Source: Coniella vitis
Lineage: Eukaryota; Ascomycota; Sordariomycetes; Diaporthales; Schizoparmaceae
DNA length: 64,000 bases
Reading direction: 5' to 3'
NCBI GenBank assembly: GCA_011317545.1
Contig: WUJK01000012.1
Span: 1,129,001-1,193,000 of the forward strand
The notes under the pieces: generated by a model
Databases searched by the model: none
The model's input: only the letters and a program-made list of their open reading frames with translations
Told to the model about the DNA's origin: nothing
Shown here: one piece after another, positions 11,279-22,256 of the stretch
How the letters are laid out: the number at the start of each line of letters is the position of its first letter
How positions within the stretch are numbered: position 1 is the first letter of the stretch
Translations under genes and position numbers: made by a program

Positions 11279-13427
11279 TTATGCGTAGTCGAACCCACTG
11301 GAGCTCTTGTTCCTTACAAGTGTTGCCCGATCCAAGCTGCGCCTCGAGAAGCTCTTATTCCGCACAGGCCCCGCCCTTTCCACACTCGGCCGGGCCAGTG
11401 AGCCAAGAGTATCATCAGTTTCCCCTCTTTCTACCACGCCTGTCTCCAAGGAATCAACGACAGAGTATTCGTCGGGTTCGTCCCGGATGAGGTGTATGAA
11501 CCAGGCCGACGCACCCACCATGACACCACCGATTGCCATCACAATGGCAATAGAGTGGTCGCCTGGAGTGCCGCGCGGCTTCTGGAAGATCTTGAAAATA
11601 AGACTCGATCCAACCGTGGCTATGATTTGCGGTGCAGCGATCGCCATGTTGTGGATGCCCAGAATGACGCCGGCCTGGTCGGTTTGGCTGTCCGAGTCAT
11701 CGAGCTTGTGGTCTTGGTCGGAGGAATAACCGTCGAAGCGCGAGGGAGCGGCAGACGGAGACTCAGCAGCCCTCTGTGAGGAAGAAGCACGCTGCTTTTG
11801 GCGAACAAGAAGATCACGACGACTGATCTCGGCACTGATGATGGCGAAGGGCGCCCAGAGTGTCAAGGCCCAAGTGATTCCCACGAGGCCAACGAGAACA
11901 GTTGCAGCAGGAACGGTTCGGACAGCGACAGTGCAAAGCATGCTGACCATGAAGAGCAGCTGAGAGTACATCCAAGCGCGTCGGAGCGTCAACCCTGGGA
12001 TAATAAGACGATTCGCCCACGACTTTGTCTCATCATACTCGGTGGGGAAAGAAGTGGCAGGCCCCTCAACAGCACCCTCACCAACAGGCTGGTTGTCATA
12101 AGATGGCGCGATGAAGAAGGGCAAAAAGACATTGGTCAACAAGCTGGTTATAGCGAAAATGAGAAGAGCAAAAGTGCCGACTCTGGTCGCTTTTTCGTAC
12201 AGCGCGTCCACTTCCTCGGGCGTCATGTGAGGATTCGCTTCTAGGTAAGGTTGAACATAAATTTCACCAATGTACGAGGATGTGTAGAAGAGCATTGGGA
12301 AAAAGCCGACCCACGCACAGAACTGCACAATGCAAACCTTTTTGGTTTGTGGTGGCAGCCGCTTGATGGAAATGAAGAGTGTCTTGAAAAAGCTGACGAG
12401 GCCAGGCCGACTAGTAGTCGTCTCCTTTGGGCTGTCGAGACGCGGGTCTCTTTCCTTGATGGTCATGCTCACGAGTACAGTGCTTCCGAGCGCCACGCTG
12501 GCAATAGCGCATAGACACTTGAACTGTGTGTCGCCGAGCCACCACATGATCTTGGGCAGGTTCACATAGCCGGCAATATATCCAACAATGTTGCCCACTC
12601 CGGTGATCCTGCTGGCCATTGCGTTTGCGGCTTCTTGCTGATGAGCTGGCGCACAATCGACGATGAAGGCGCGTATTGCTGCTTGAACTTTGAGAGGAAC
12701 ATGCTTAGCACGTTGATACTTGTATAGATTCGGGTGGTTCAGACGCATTCCACTTACCCGTATTGATGGCAAAGTCAAGAATATACACCCAAATCACGGC
12801 AAAGACAATTGTGGTCACCTTGACGCTCTGGGACGCAGGGTCTGCGCCGAAGAGGCTCAGAAAAACTGTAACGATATTTTTCGACCAAGCAAGAACCATG
12901 AGCGAAACAATGGTGGCTGCAGCGCCTCCGAGCATAAAAGGCTTCCGCTTCCCCCAGGGGACTCTGCATCTGTCGCTCAACATGCCAACATAGGGCTGTA
13001 CCAGGGTGCCAGTCAGCGGCCCCGCAATCCAGACCAGAGCCATCAAGGACTTGCTCAGACCAAGCGACAGAAGATATGGCGAACCATTGGATAGTTCGAC
13101 CGACCAAGCAATCTGCAGACCGCCAATGCTTATTGTCAACAATATGAGGTACCAGATGCTCTTTGTGGTTTGCGAGTCGTCGTAGTCTTGGACACGGTCA
13201 CCGTTTCCACCCAAGAAGCCGTTCTGCTCGTTAGAGCTTGAAGCAGGAGATAGGAGAGGAGAGACCTCGTTCACGTTGTCGGTGGTCTTGGACTCATCGT
13301 GACGGCGGGCATCGACGGATAGACCGGCGCTTGGGGGAATGCTTGGGTTCTGTGTGCTTGCGGCTTGCGCCTGGTCTTGGGCAGCAGGGCCCTCTTGATC
13401 TGAAGGCTCGACTCTCGACGACGTCAT
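11279..13427 (-). CDS. Sucrose/alpha-glucoside:H+ symporter, SUT (GPH) family
   Basis: Two exons on the minus strand, 13427-12758 and 12687-11279, give 692 residues. The 70-base intron runs GTAAGT to AAAG with a GCTAAG branch, and the join restores INTVQAAIRAF. The protein has a Ser/Glu-rich N-terminal tail of about 90 residues, then about twelve hydrophobic segments. Residues 151-164 (SDRCRVPWGKRKPF) are the loop motif after the fourth helix typical of plant SUT carriers and S. pombe Sut1, and FIVDCAPAHQQ follows in the next helices. A hydrophilic central loop of Ser/Pro/Asp character and a Ser/Arg-rich C-terminal tail flank the second helix bundle. By family it imports sucrose or maltose with protons at the plasma membrane; the exact sugar cannot be read from sequence. 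The start is placed at 13427 rather than the upstream in-frame ATG at 13685 because residues before it are Cys/Pro-rich and unlike the family. Confidence 0.88.
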
Positions 13428-15165
13428 GCGGATAAGAAACCGGCGATGGTCAAGCAGGGGATGATTATCTCGACAGCCGTTGCTAGATAGGCACACGGTG
13501 GGGATTGGCTCTGTAAATAGGGTCGTGGATTGCCTGGAAGCGGACGATGGCCGGGTAGAGGAGTGACTGCGATCTGGTGTACACTTGGTAGCGAATTTGG
13601 TATAGCAGCGGCAAGAGATATGGTCGGGTCGATCTAGGTAGGTTTTGAGTCCCGACAGAATGGCAGGACAAAGAAAGGGACGCAACGAAAAGCTTAATAA
13701 TAAGGACTTAAAAGGTGGTGCTTGGCCAAGCCACAGGCCATTGCGTGAAGCAAGACAAGAGATGACCTCGAAGGTGGATGAGGAAAAGCTTCCAGGCAGG
13801 TTAAAGTCAGATGAGACGGGAGGCGTGATGGGCTGAATACCTAGCCAGTGGGACCAAGTGTGTGCTTAGGGAACGGAGCAGGAAGAGACAAAAGATGAGG
13901 CAGACGATGGCGCAGCCATGGTGGCCGAGGTGGTCTACTTGCAGTTCTGTACTTGGCGTAACATAACCCACGGCACATGGCTCAAGTCAGGCCGACGTCA
14001 CAGCTGGCTTGGGCCCTTGCATGGCCCTGTAACCCCTGTAACCTCATGCTCGTACAGCATGTCAGCCGCCTGTAGGGGAGGGCCACGATAGGCTCTAACA
14101 AGGGGGCTGCCACACCACTTGTCCGGGGAAGCCATTGGAGAAGGGCGGGCCCACGTGCCGGCTTCTCGTTGGACTCTGTTGCAGCTTGTACCGATGGCAT
14201 TACGGATTCCTCGGCATGCTCAAGCAATCAGCAGGCACCTGGATGTTGTACTGGAAAGGCTCGGATGATGTCTGACTTGAGAGAGAGCACGCCAATTAGT
14301 TGATTGTATGTATACCTTTGAATACACTACATATCCACTGATTACTCTTAGGCACGTGTGCAAATGCTACCATGGTTTTACGTACTCAACTTTGCCAGAG
14401 ATACCGTCCCATTCTACTGGATACTTCTGCACAAGTACTTGTAACTGTGCTGGGCGGAGGACCGCTTACGGCGATCTTTATAAATATATCCGTCATATTA
14501 GAGACAACTATATTTGATACTCCCCCTTATATCATTACTTGTACTACCTGTGCTATGTACTATGTGATGTATATAACATAGTAAGCACATAGTAGCTCCC
14601 CTTCATTCAGTACTATTTTGGGACATCAGCTGCCCGGCATGCTTGGACCCTAACCCTCATAGCTAGCTGCAGCATCTCGGTTGGATCCGAAGTGGACACA
14701 GTTGAGTGGTGGTACAAGATGGCAGGAGCGGCGGCCAACGCTGGGATCCGACATGGATCGAATTGCGGGTTGCGGATTGCGTCGTCCTCATCGTCGTCGT
14801 CTCTACTTGCTGCACCTCCATCACACTCCTTCATCAACCGCTTCTTATCTCCGGTCCCACCTGCAACCAAGGGTCACCTGCATCTGCGACTCCCCGCGCT
14901 CTCTTTCCTTTCTGTTCCGTTCCTCGCGCCAGGGCAGCCACGGTTTCGCAACTCGCAACTCCACCAAGACGCGCAGGCCCACCAACGTCCAGAAATCTCG
15001 AGAAATCCCACATGCGTCAACCACCCCCGCTGCGAGGAGGCTTTTCATCCTGACGGCCTTGTCCCCGTCCTGTAGCCATCCTTTTTCTTGCGCCGATAGC
15101 TATACCCCAACTTTACCAATCGACCGACCCATCACCCGAGTCTCCCTGTGTGGGCCGTGCCCAAC
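13428..15165. other. Divergent promoter region, sucrose transporter / NHX1
   Basis: No gene is supported. The two genes diverge, so both promoters should lie here. Positions 14,500-14,600 are AT-rich with several TACTATGT/ACATAGTA motifs, and 14,820-15,160 is pyrimidine-rich on the plus strand next to NHX1. Short frames in 14,600-15,235 look like chance. Confidence 0.6.
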
Positions 15166-17487
15166 ATGCGTGATAGCATCTTCAATACCGCCGTGGCTCT
15201 GTCACGTATGCTCCTTCTTGCCCCCCCCCCCCTAATTTGCTCTCCCTGTGTTCTGGACTCGCATATGCTGATAATGACCACTATAGGGCGAGCTGCTCAA
15301 GAGACTGACCCTGATGGTACAGAGCCCTCCCGCACCCATGCGATCCCTTGCGACGCCCATCTAACACGTAAACTAACGAGTCCCGCCGATAGGAGATGAT
15401 GCCTCCGAAAAGGAGATTTGGGCATCAATGGCCATCTTCATTCTCATCATGCTGATGATTGTGGCCCTTTTTACGAGCTATTTCCTGCAGCAGAGAAAGG
15501 TCACGGCCATACACGAAACTGTCGCATCCATCTTTGCCGGTGCGCTATCACCACCCCCGCTTTCAGGAATTACACATTCATGATAGAATTGCTAATCCGT
15601 TATGGCCAGGCATGATTGTCGGTCTGACTCTCCGCGTTGCGGCTGGTGAATCTCTCCAGAACCTCGTTAGCTTCGACTACCAGATTTTCTTCAACCTGCT
15701 ACTGCCTCCCATTATCCTATCGTCAGGCTACGAACTCCACCAGAGCAACTTCTTCCGAAACATAGGCATCATCCTCACCTTTGCTTTTGCCGGTACCTTC
15801 CTCTCTGCCATCGTCATCGGCGTAATACTGTGGCTGTATACGCGGATTCCTATCGATGGGCTGAACATGGGCTGGGTGGATGCCATATCGGTTGGCGCAA
15901 CGCTGTCTGCTACAGATCCCGTCACGATTCTCGCAATCTTTAACTCGTACAAAGTCGACCCGAAGCTCTATACCATCATCTTTGGCGAGTCTATCCTCAA
16001 CGATGCCATTGCCATTGTCATTTTCGAGACGGCACAAAAGGCAAAGGAGGGCGCAGCCAACAAATCCGCCATCACAAGTCTCTTCTTTGGCATTAGTACT
16101 TTCATATTTGATTTCTTTGGCAGCTTGGCCATCGGCGTTTTAGTTGGAATCGCTGCGGCACTCAGTCTCAAGTACACCTATGTGCGCAGATACCCAAAGA
16201 TTGAAAGTTGCTTGATTGTATTGATTGCCTACTCCACATACTTCTTCTCTCAGGCCATCAAGATGTCTGGTAGGTGTTCCGTGATATAGATGACATGCTT
16301 TCGGGCAGGTTTAACTGACTCGAAATCGTGTAGGTATTGTGTCTCTTTTGTTCTGTGGCATTACTCTCAAACATTACGCCTACTTCAACATGTCCAGGAG
16401 GACCCAGCTCACGACCAAGTACATTTTCCAAGTCTTGGCGCAGCTTTCCGAAAACTTCATCTTCATTTACCTGGGACTTTCCCTCTTCACCGGCGACGGC
16501 CTTGAGTACAAACCTCTATTCACAATTGTCACAGTTCTGGCTGTGTGCGCTGCAAGATGGATGGCCGTTTTCCCACTATCACGAGCAATTAACTGGTTCA
16601 TCAGGTACCGGGCCCGCCGTCGCGGTATCACGGACCAGCCAGATGAACTGCCTTACAACTACCAAGCAATGCTGTTCTGGGCCGGTCTACGAGGCGCTGT
16701 CGGTGTGGCTCTTGCGGCACTTCTCACTGGCGACGACACGTTCGCACTCAAGGCGACTGTCTTGGTCGTAGTTGTCCTGACAGTCATCATATTCGGCGGC
16801 ACAACAGCGCGCATGCTCGAGATTCTCAACATTCGCACAGGCGTTACGGAGGAGATGGAGTCGGACGATGAATTTGACATTGAAGCTGTACCGGGTGGTA
16901 GCTACTACAAGCGTGGCGGCGGCACAGGCATCGGCTTCACCCCGCGCCGCGGCAACTCGTCCGTACACCTCGACCGCATTGACAGCAACGGCAACGGAAA
17001 ACGCAAGATGGATCCATCAGGATGGGCGTCCGGCCACCGAAGCCCCCACGGCATGCCACGACCCGTGAGTATGAGTCGCAAGGGCTCCCGCAACACTCTC
17101 GACCCCGAACAGGCAGACCTGCTTGGCAGTACGGCCAACAGTGTAACCGAATCGGAACTCGACAGCGACATTGACATTTCGGACCTGCCGCCCGCGGCGC
17201 CGAAGCGAAGGACAAGCCCGATTCCATCCGCGAGCGCCAGCGGCGTTGCTGAGAGCGGGTCCACCTCGGCGGCTGCTGCGGGGGCCCCTGGTGGTACCGG
17301 CCGCGATCGCTCCGTTACCTTATCCGAGGGCGCCAAGTCAGCGGCTGGAGCGCTCAAGCAGCTTCTCACCGCCGAGGACCCGTCTGCCTTGTTCAAACAA
17401 CTCGATGAGGACTTTATCAAGCCTCATTTGTTGCTGGATGATGGTAGAGGGAGAGGACGCAACGGGCACGGGGGATCTAGTGTTTAG
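15166..17487 (+). CDS. NHX1: Endosomal/vacuolar Na+(K+)/H+ exchanger, NHX1 type
   Basis: Five exons give 676 residues: 15166-15205, 15287-15316, 15393-15539, 15610-16269, 16334-17487. All introns are GT-AG, 64-81 bases, with branch sites such as ACTAAC and GCTAAT; exon 2 is only 30 bases. The protein is colinear with yeast Nhx1. It shows an N-terminal hydrophobic segment, FFNLLLPPIIL at residues 99-109 (the amiloride-site helix), GATLSATDPV, FGESILNDA at 197-205 (ion-translocation residues), RRYPKIESCLI, GIVSLLFCGITLKHYA and WAGLRGAVGVALA. The C-terminal 180 residues are hydrophilic, Ser/Gly/Pro-rich cytosolic tail. By family it exchanges luminal protons for cytosolic Na+ or K+ in late endosomes/vacuole and tunes pH and trafficking. 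The start ATG at 15166 is tentative because the first two coding exons are tiny and weakly conserved; an ATG in the third exon is less likely. Confidence 0.92.
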
Positions 17488-18104
17488 ACTATGTCACTAC
17501 TGATCGGTGATGGAATCCGTTGTGGAACACGCGATCAGATCTTTTTTCGGCTGGGTTTCCTTTCGAGATTCGCCACATATCTATTTATGTGCGCCCTTTT
17601 GAGTTCTCTGGTGTTTGTTTGTGTTTGTGTCCATACTAGAGGCGTTTTGGGGGGGGGTTGGGGCTTTTGGGTCCTTGAGAATCGGCTTACAGGTCTGAGG
17701 AGAAGTATTCGTATGATAATCGTATTCTCGATGCTGTTATTCTACGTGGTCAACACGGGCTGCACCCAAGAAACATTGCATTTTGTGTATCTAAATAAAT
17801 ATGCTGGTATCACGTTCAAGTTCTCTGATTGGATGCTGGACTGCTTGTGCTCTTCGTCGTCTATCTGAGCATTGCATTTTCGTCACTGATTCTTTGATTT
17901 CTGATATACACCTGATACTTCGATATGCCTTCGTCGTCCCAGGGTCAGGCATTTTAGTTCTTGTGGTTTTGTTCATTTGCCCTTGAAGAAATGGGTCACG
18001 AAAAGATGAGCAAAGACTAGGAGTGACCCTCAATACATTTATCCTCTCTATTCTCCATGATACCTACATACTTACCTAGGTTCTTACCGCTCCTTCTGCA
18101 CACC
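17488..18104. other. Convergent 3' region between NHX1 and acetoacetyl-CoA synthetase
   Basis: 617 bases between two converging stop codons, presumably shared 3' UTRs. It is T-rich with a run of nine G near 17,650. I see no gene. Confidence 0.7.
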
Positions 18105-20618
18105 TCATGAATTCTCCTCTGCCCACCTCCGGAACCACTCTAATGCCTCGGGATTCGCCACCGATGCATTCACTCTCACAGGCAATCCACTCAACACCTG
18201 CTTGACCGCAACCTCAATCTTCTTACCATTACCCGTTTTGGGCACTCCCTCTCCCTCTCCTTTGCCACACTCGACCACCACACCAGGCACATGTCTCGGA
18301 CTCAGCTGTTCACGAATCACCTTTTGGATCTCTTTATCCGTTTTTCCCGGGATAAAGTCGTTGCCTGGCTGCATGACGAGAAACAAGCAGACTGTTTCGT
18401 CCTTATCGATTCCGGGGCGGCATCTGCCTACGCAGACGGAATCGGCAATGGAAGAAGCGAAGAAGCGGGTGAGGATGTTGTAGATCTCTGCAGAGCCGAA
18501 GCGGATGCCCGACGGTTTGAGGACGCCATCTGAGCGGCCGAGCATGATGAGGCCTGGGGTGCTGGCTCGGTGCGGGACGAGCCGGATAAAATCGCCGTGG
18601 GCCCAGATAGGACCAGTTGGCGGAGTGAAGCGAGTGAAGCTGGAGGATGTCAGTCTAGAATAGCAAATAATTCAAACAATATTCTTTTTTTGAAAAGCGG
18701 TATGTCGTGACACAACTCGAGCAGGAGAGTGTGTCAATAAGACGAAAGAGCTCTGTGCTTTGGAAAAGAAGCACAAAAGTAGTAACGGAAGACAAGCAGA
18801 AGGAGGGAGAAGAAGAAGAAGAAGAAGAAGAAGAAGAAGAAGAAGAAGAAGAAGAAGAAGAAGAAGAAGAAGAAGAAGAAGAAGAAGAAGAAGGCCAACT
18901 TACTATGCATCTCGCAATTTGGCATCACCTCCTTTGCCCCAAAACGTCAAAGGTTGACAGGGAAACGCCTTCACACACACCAACTCGCCCGGACTTCCCG
19001 GCGGATCAATCAGGCGCGGGTCATTCTCAGATGACGCACTATCGACGACCTCAAGCGCCATACCCAAGCCAGGGCACTGAATCTCGCCCACTCTCACAGG
19101 GACTAATGGACAGGGTGCGCCAAAGAGCGAAATGATATCTGTTCCACCCGTGATACTCGCCAGATTCACCTTGGCGGGAAACGCCTCGTAAACAAAGCTG
19201 AATGTTGAAGGAGGGAGAGGAGAAGCGGTTGAATATATGGCTTCAAGCGCGCTCAGGTCGAAGTTGGAATCGAGATCCACAATGGGCCGCACATTGTTTG
19301 CCTCAAGGGTGGAGAGGTATGCGGCGCTTGTGCCAAAGTGTGTCACGCGCAGTTGGGCGAGCAGGCGCGGCAGCGATAGGTAGCCATGTGGTTTGAAAGG
19401 AGAGCCAGTATACAGCACGAGCGAGGCGCCAACAGCCAGGGCCGAAACGCTCCAGTGCCACATCATCCACGAGGTAGTGGTGTAGTAGAGTAGACGGCTG
19501 GCAGCTGTCATGGAGCAATGCAGGAAGTGCTCTTTCTTGTGTTGAAGGAGCGTGCCGCCGGCTGTGTGCACAATGGCCTTTGGAAGACCAGTTGTGCCAC
19601 TGCTGTAAAGGATGTAGAGTGGGTGAGAAGCAGGAAGCTGCTCGAAGCGTAAGGGTGCATCGGATGATGTTGGGGAAAGAAAGGCATCCCAGGATTCCAC
19701 GCCTTTACATTGTTGGCGCAATCTTTCCAAGCCCAAGTCGACACCAGGCAGAGACTCAATAATGACTACCAACTCGAGCCCTTGCGCAGCCAAGTCAGCC
19801 ACAATCTCTGCCGTTTTTGCCTTGCTGGACCATTCCTTGCCATTGTACAGCATGGCATTGTCTGCAAACAACACTCGAGGCCGCAGCTGGCCCAGACGAT
19901 CTAGGACAGCCGACACACCAGTGTCGGGGCTGATGCTCGTCCAGATGGCGCCGATCGACGCCGCAGCCAACATGGCAACGAGTGCTTCGACGTGGTTTGA
20001 CACGAAGCCGGCAACAATATCGTTGGGTCCAAGGCCAAACGCACGTAGAGAGTTTGTGCACTGGCGAACCTCTTCGCGCAACTCAGCCCAGCTCGTCTCA
20101 CGTAGGTTGGTGTCATAGCCATCACTGCGCCCTTCGGTGACGGTTATGACGGCTGTCTGTGACTTGTCGACCCACTCACCGGCGGGGAAGAGGAGGTTCT
20201 CAGCAAAGTTGAGGGCGGCGCCCTGGAAGAAGTCTGGGCGAGGGTACATGCTGCCTTTACCTAAAGATGCAGACTCTGCAGAAGGAGGAAGCACGCATTC
20301 GAAGCGGCGTGAGGCCTTGATGCCACAAAAGTCCCAGACGGCGGCCCAAAAGGTCTCTATATCGGTAATGGACCATTGGTAGAGGTCTTGATACGAGGAC
20401 AGCTGGGACAGCGACGAAGGGTACTTTTGGCTGACATGGCGCATGAAGCGAGCCATGTTGGTGCTGTCTGGATCTGGATGGCGCCAGAGAATGGAGGCAT
20501 CGTCGCCAACATCTTGACCGTTGATGTGTTTCTTAGCATCTCCATTGGCATCTCCATTGGCATGTCCGTTGGCAGCGGTGACTTCGCTGTGGTGATTGGG
20601 GGTTTCTTGCGACGACAT
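18105..20618 (-). CDS. Acetoacetyl-CoA synthetase (acetoacetate--CoA ligase)
   Basis: Two minus-strand exons, 20618-18904 and 18639-18105, give 749 residues. The 264-base intron (GTAAGT..CTCCAG, branch CTGAC) is filled largely by a GAA/TTC repeat. This ANL-superfamily adenylating enzyme activates acetoacetate to acetoacetyl-CoA with ATP in the cytosol, feeding sterol or fatty-acid synthesis and ketone-body use. Signatures seen are the AMP-binding loop YILYSSGTTGLPKAIVH at residues 335-351, TTTSWMMWHW, the TGGTDIISLF block, WAHGDFIRL, GRSDGVLKPSGIR and the C-terminal PKTGNGKK with the catalytic lysine near residue 711. SWMMWHW and the N-terminal LWRHPDPDSTNM block separate it from acetyl-CoA synthetases. 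The splice restores RDAYFTRFTPPTGPIWAHGD. The N-terminal 40 residues, with HANGDANGDAKK, are a low-complexity extension. Confidence 0.93.
18809..18894. repeat. (GAA)28 microsatellite within an intron
   Basis: About 28 uninterrupted AGA/GAA triplets. On the coding strand of the acetoacetyl-CoA synthetase gene this reads as TTC repeats beginning about 10 bases after the splice donor at 18903. It explains the long mock frames seen here on both strands. Confidence 0.95.
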
Positions 20619-22256
20619 TGCTGATCCTAGAAGACACCTTCTTTGGCGGGCTTGGACATGAATCGAGTTTGTCTTTACTCACTCCTAAGACTGCTCATCC
20701 GGCTGTGGTGTGGTGTGGTGTTTGTCTAGAGTTGTGTTCAAAGACGGCGCTGGCATGCCGGCTCGGACAAGGACGATGAGTGAGTCGAGGAATGTCCGGC
20801 ACTTGCTCAGCCGGGGGGTCTGGCTTACCGATGATACCCGGGCGTATCTGTCTGTGGTGTAAGACTGGCCATGGTGGCTTGCTGGCTCTCTGGCTTGTGC
20901 TTCGACAAGTCCCGAGTGGCTGGACCGGATCGACAATTGCAAAGAGAGAGAGCAAGAGAAAAGATGGTTGCCGCGCAAAACGCAATGGGAAGGTTGTCGC
21001 AGCACGATGCAGCAGGATTGGGCAGCTGCCAGAGAGGGCCATTGGGTTCCTGCCTATTGTTGCTTTGTTCGGCTGTAAGTCAGTCTGGGGGACACAGAGG
21101 AGGGGGGGCTGCCCGAATTATTCGAAGGGGCGCCTGTGACTGAATTGGGCACAGTGACTATGTACTCACCACCACCCACTGAGTGCCATTGACGTCTCTC
21201 AAACGTTATACTGTCTTCATTGATCAAGCTTGCCGGGATATCTCAGATTACTTGGATTTCCTTTATTTTGTAAAAGTCAAGATGCTCCTGTACCTTCCCA
21301 TTATCACTATGCAATGCCCGTGTCCAGCCCGTACCCGTGCGTGACCTGTAGAAAATCAAGGCACCCAAACAAATCAGTACAGCACACCTGAAGATATATC
21401 TCAATCAAAGTGCGCAAATTCCCCGAGACGCCGTCATCTTTGCCGAAGATGTGATATGCATTGGTATCATTGAGCTTCTTTTTTTTCTTCTCGCACGCTT
21501 TTCCCATCCTTCCCATTAGGTAACCACCCTCCACCGCTTTTGCCATGTTTTAGGCTTACTCTTCCTAAAGTAAGACCGCAATCCACCGTAACGAACCGAG
21601 ATAAAAACAAGACAAGACCGATTGGTGATGCCGCCCGGCCCAAGGCTCCGTGATGCCCATAGTGTAAAGAAGAAGAAAAGAAAAGAACCAAATGGAATCG
21701 GATAATATGTTGGAGCACTGCACAAATCGCAAAAAGAGCCGCTGTTATCAACAGAGGTCCTGCATCCAAGCCACCCTAAAACCTGCAGGCCTCTTCATGT
21801 GCGCTCTTTCATGTTTCATGGCTTGGTTCCGAGAGAAAACAAAGGGAAAATCCGAGAAGCCCCTTTCCGTTTCCAGAAACCATCGCCTTGTGACCACACG
21901 AGGCAAGGCAGCATATATACAGTCGAGCCCCTCGTTTGTGTGGCGTCTAAGGAATATGCCATTGTGATAATACAGTCCCTCAATGCCCTTGTCCCTGCTA
22001 GTGTCGGACTTGGCCTCTTGATCAGTTGAAGTGCTCTGAAAGAGAACGAGCTGCCGCCGGTAATGAATGCGTATGACTACGGCCAAGTGCTATCGCCAGC
22101 TGTCCAAGCTTTGACCCAAGTATCGTGCGAGTTGGCACAAACGATACCATTGCACCGCTTTCTCAGGCTGTACGATTAGTGTCGTTTTCGAACCGTGTTA
22201 TAAGTATGAGGGATGCGAAACACTGTCCAGTCCGTACACCTCGACGGTTCTTCCGT
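20619..22256. other. Intergenic region between SET2 and acetoacetyl-CoA synthetase
   Basis: Both neighbours are on the minus strand, so this holds the SET2 3' UTR and the promoter of the synthetase gene. Frames at 20685-21143 and 21467-22086 lack recognisable motifs. A GTGTG-rich patch lies at 20703-20720. I see no gene. Confidence 0.6.

Noticed and set aside
13428..13685. Upstream start of the sucrose transporter at 13685
   Set aside because: The extra 86 residues are unlike transporter tails; the ATG at 13427 begins the typical Ser/Glu-rich N-terminus.
14692..15235. Overlapping frames upstream of NHX1 as a separate gene
   Set aside because: Several frames overlap on the same strand with no recognisable motif; the region is the pyrimidine-rich leader of NHX1.
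18734..19135. Long Glu-, Arg- or Phe-rich open frames on both strands
   Set aside because: Created by the GAA/TTC microsatellite inside the intron of acetoacetyl-CoA synthetase.
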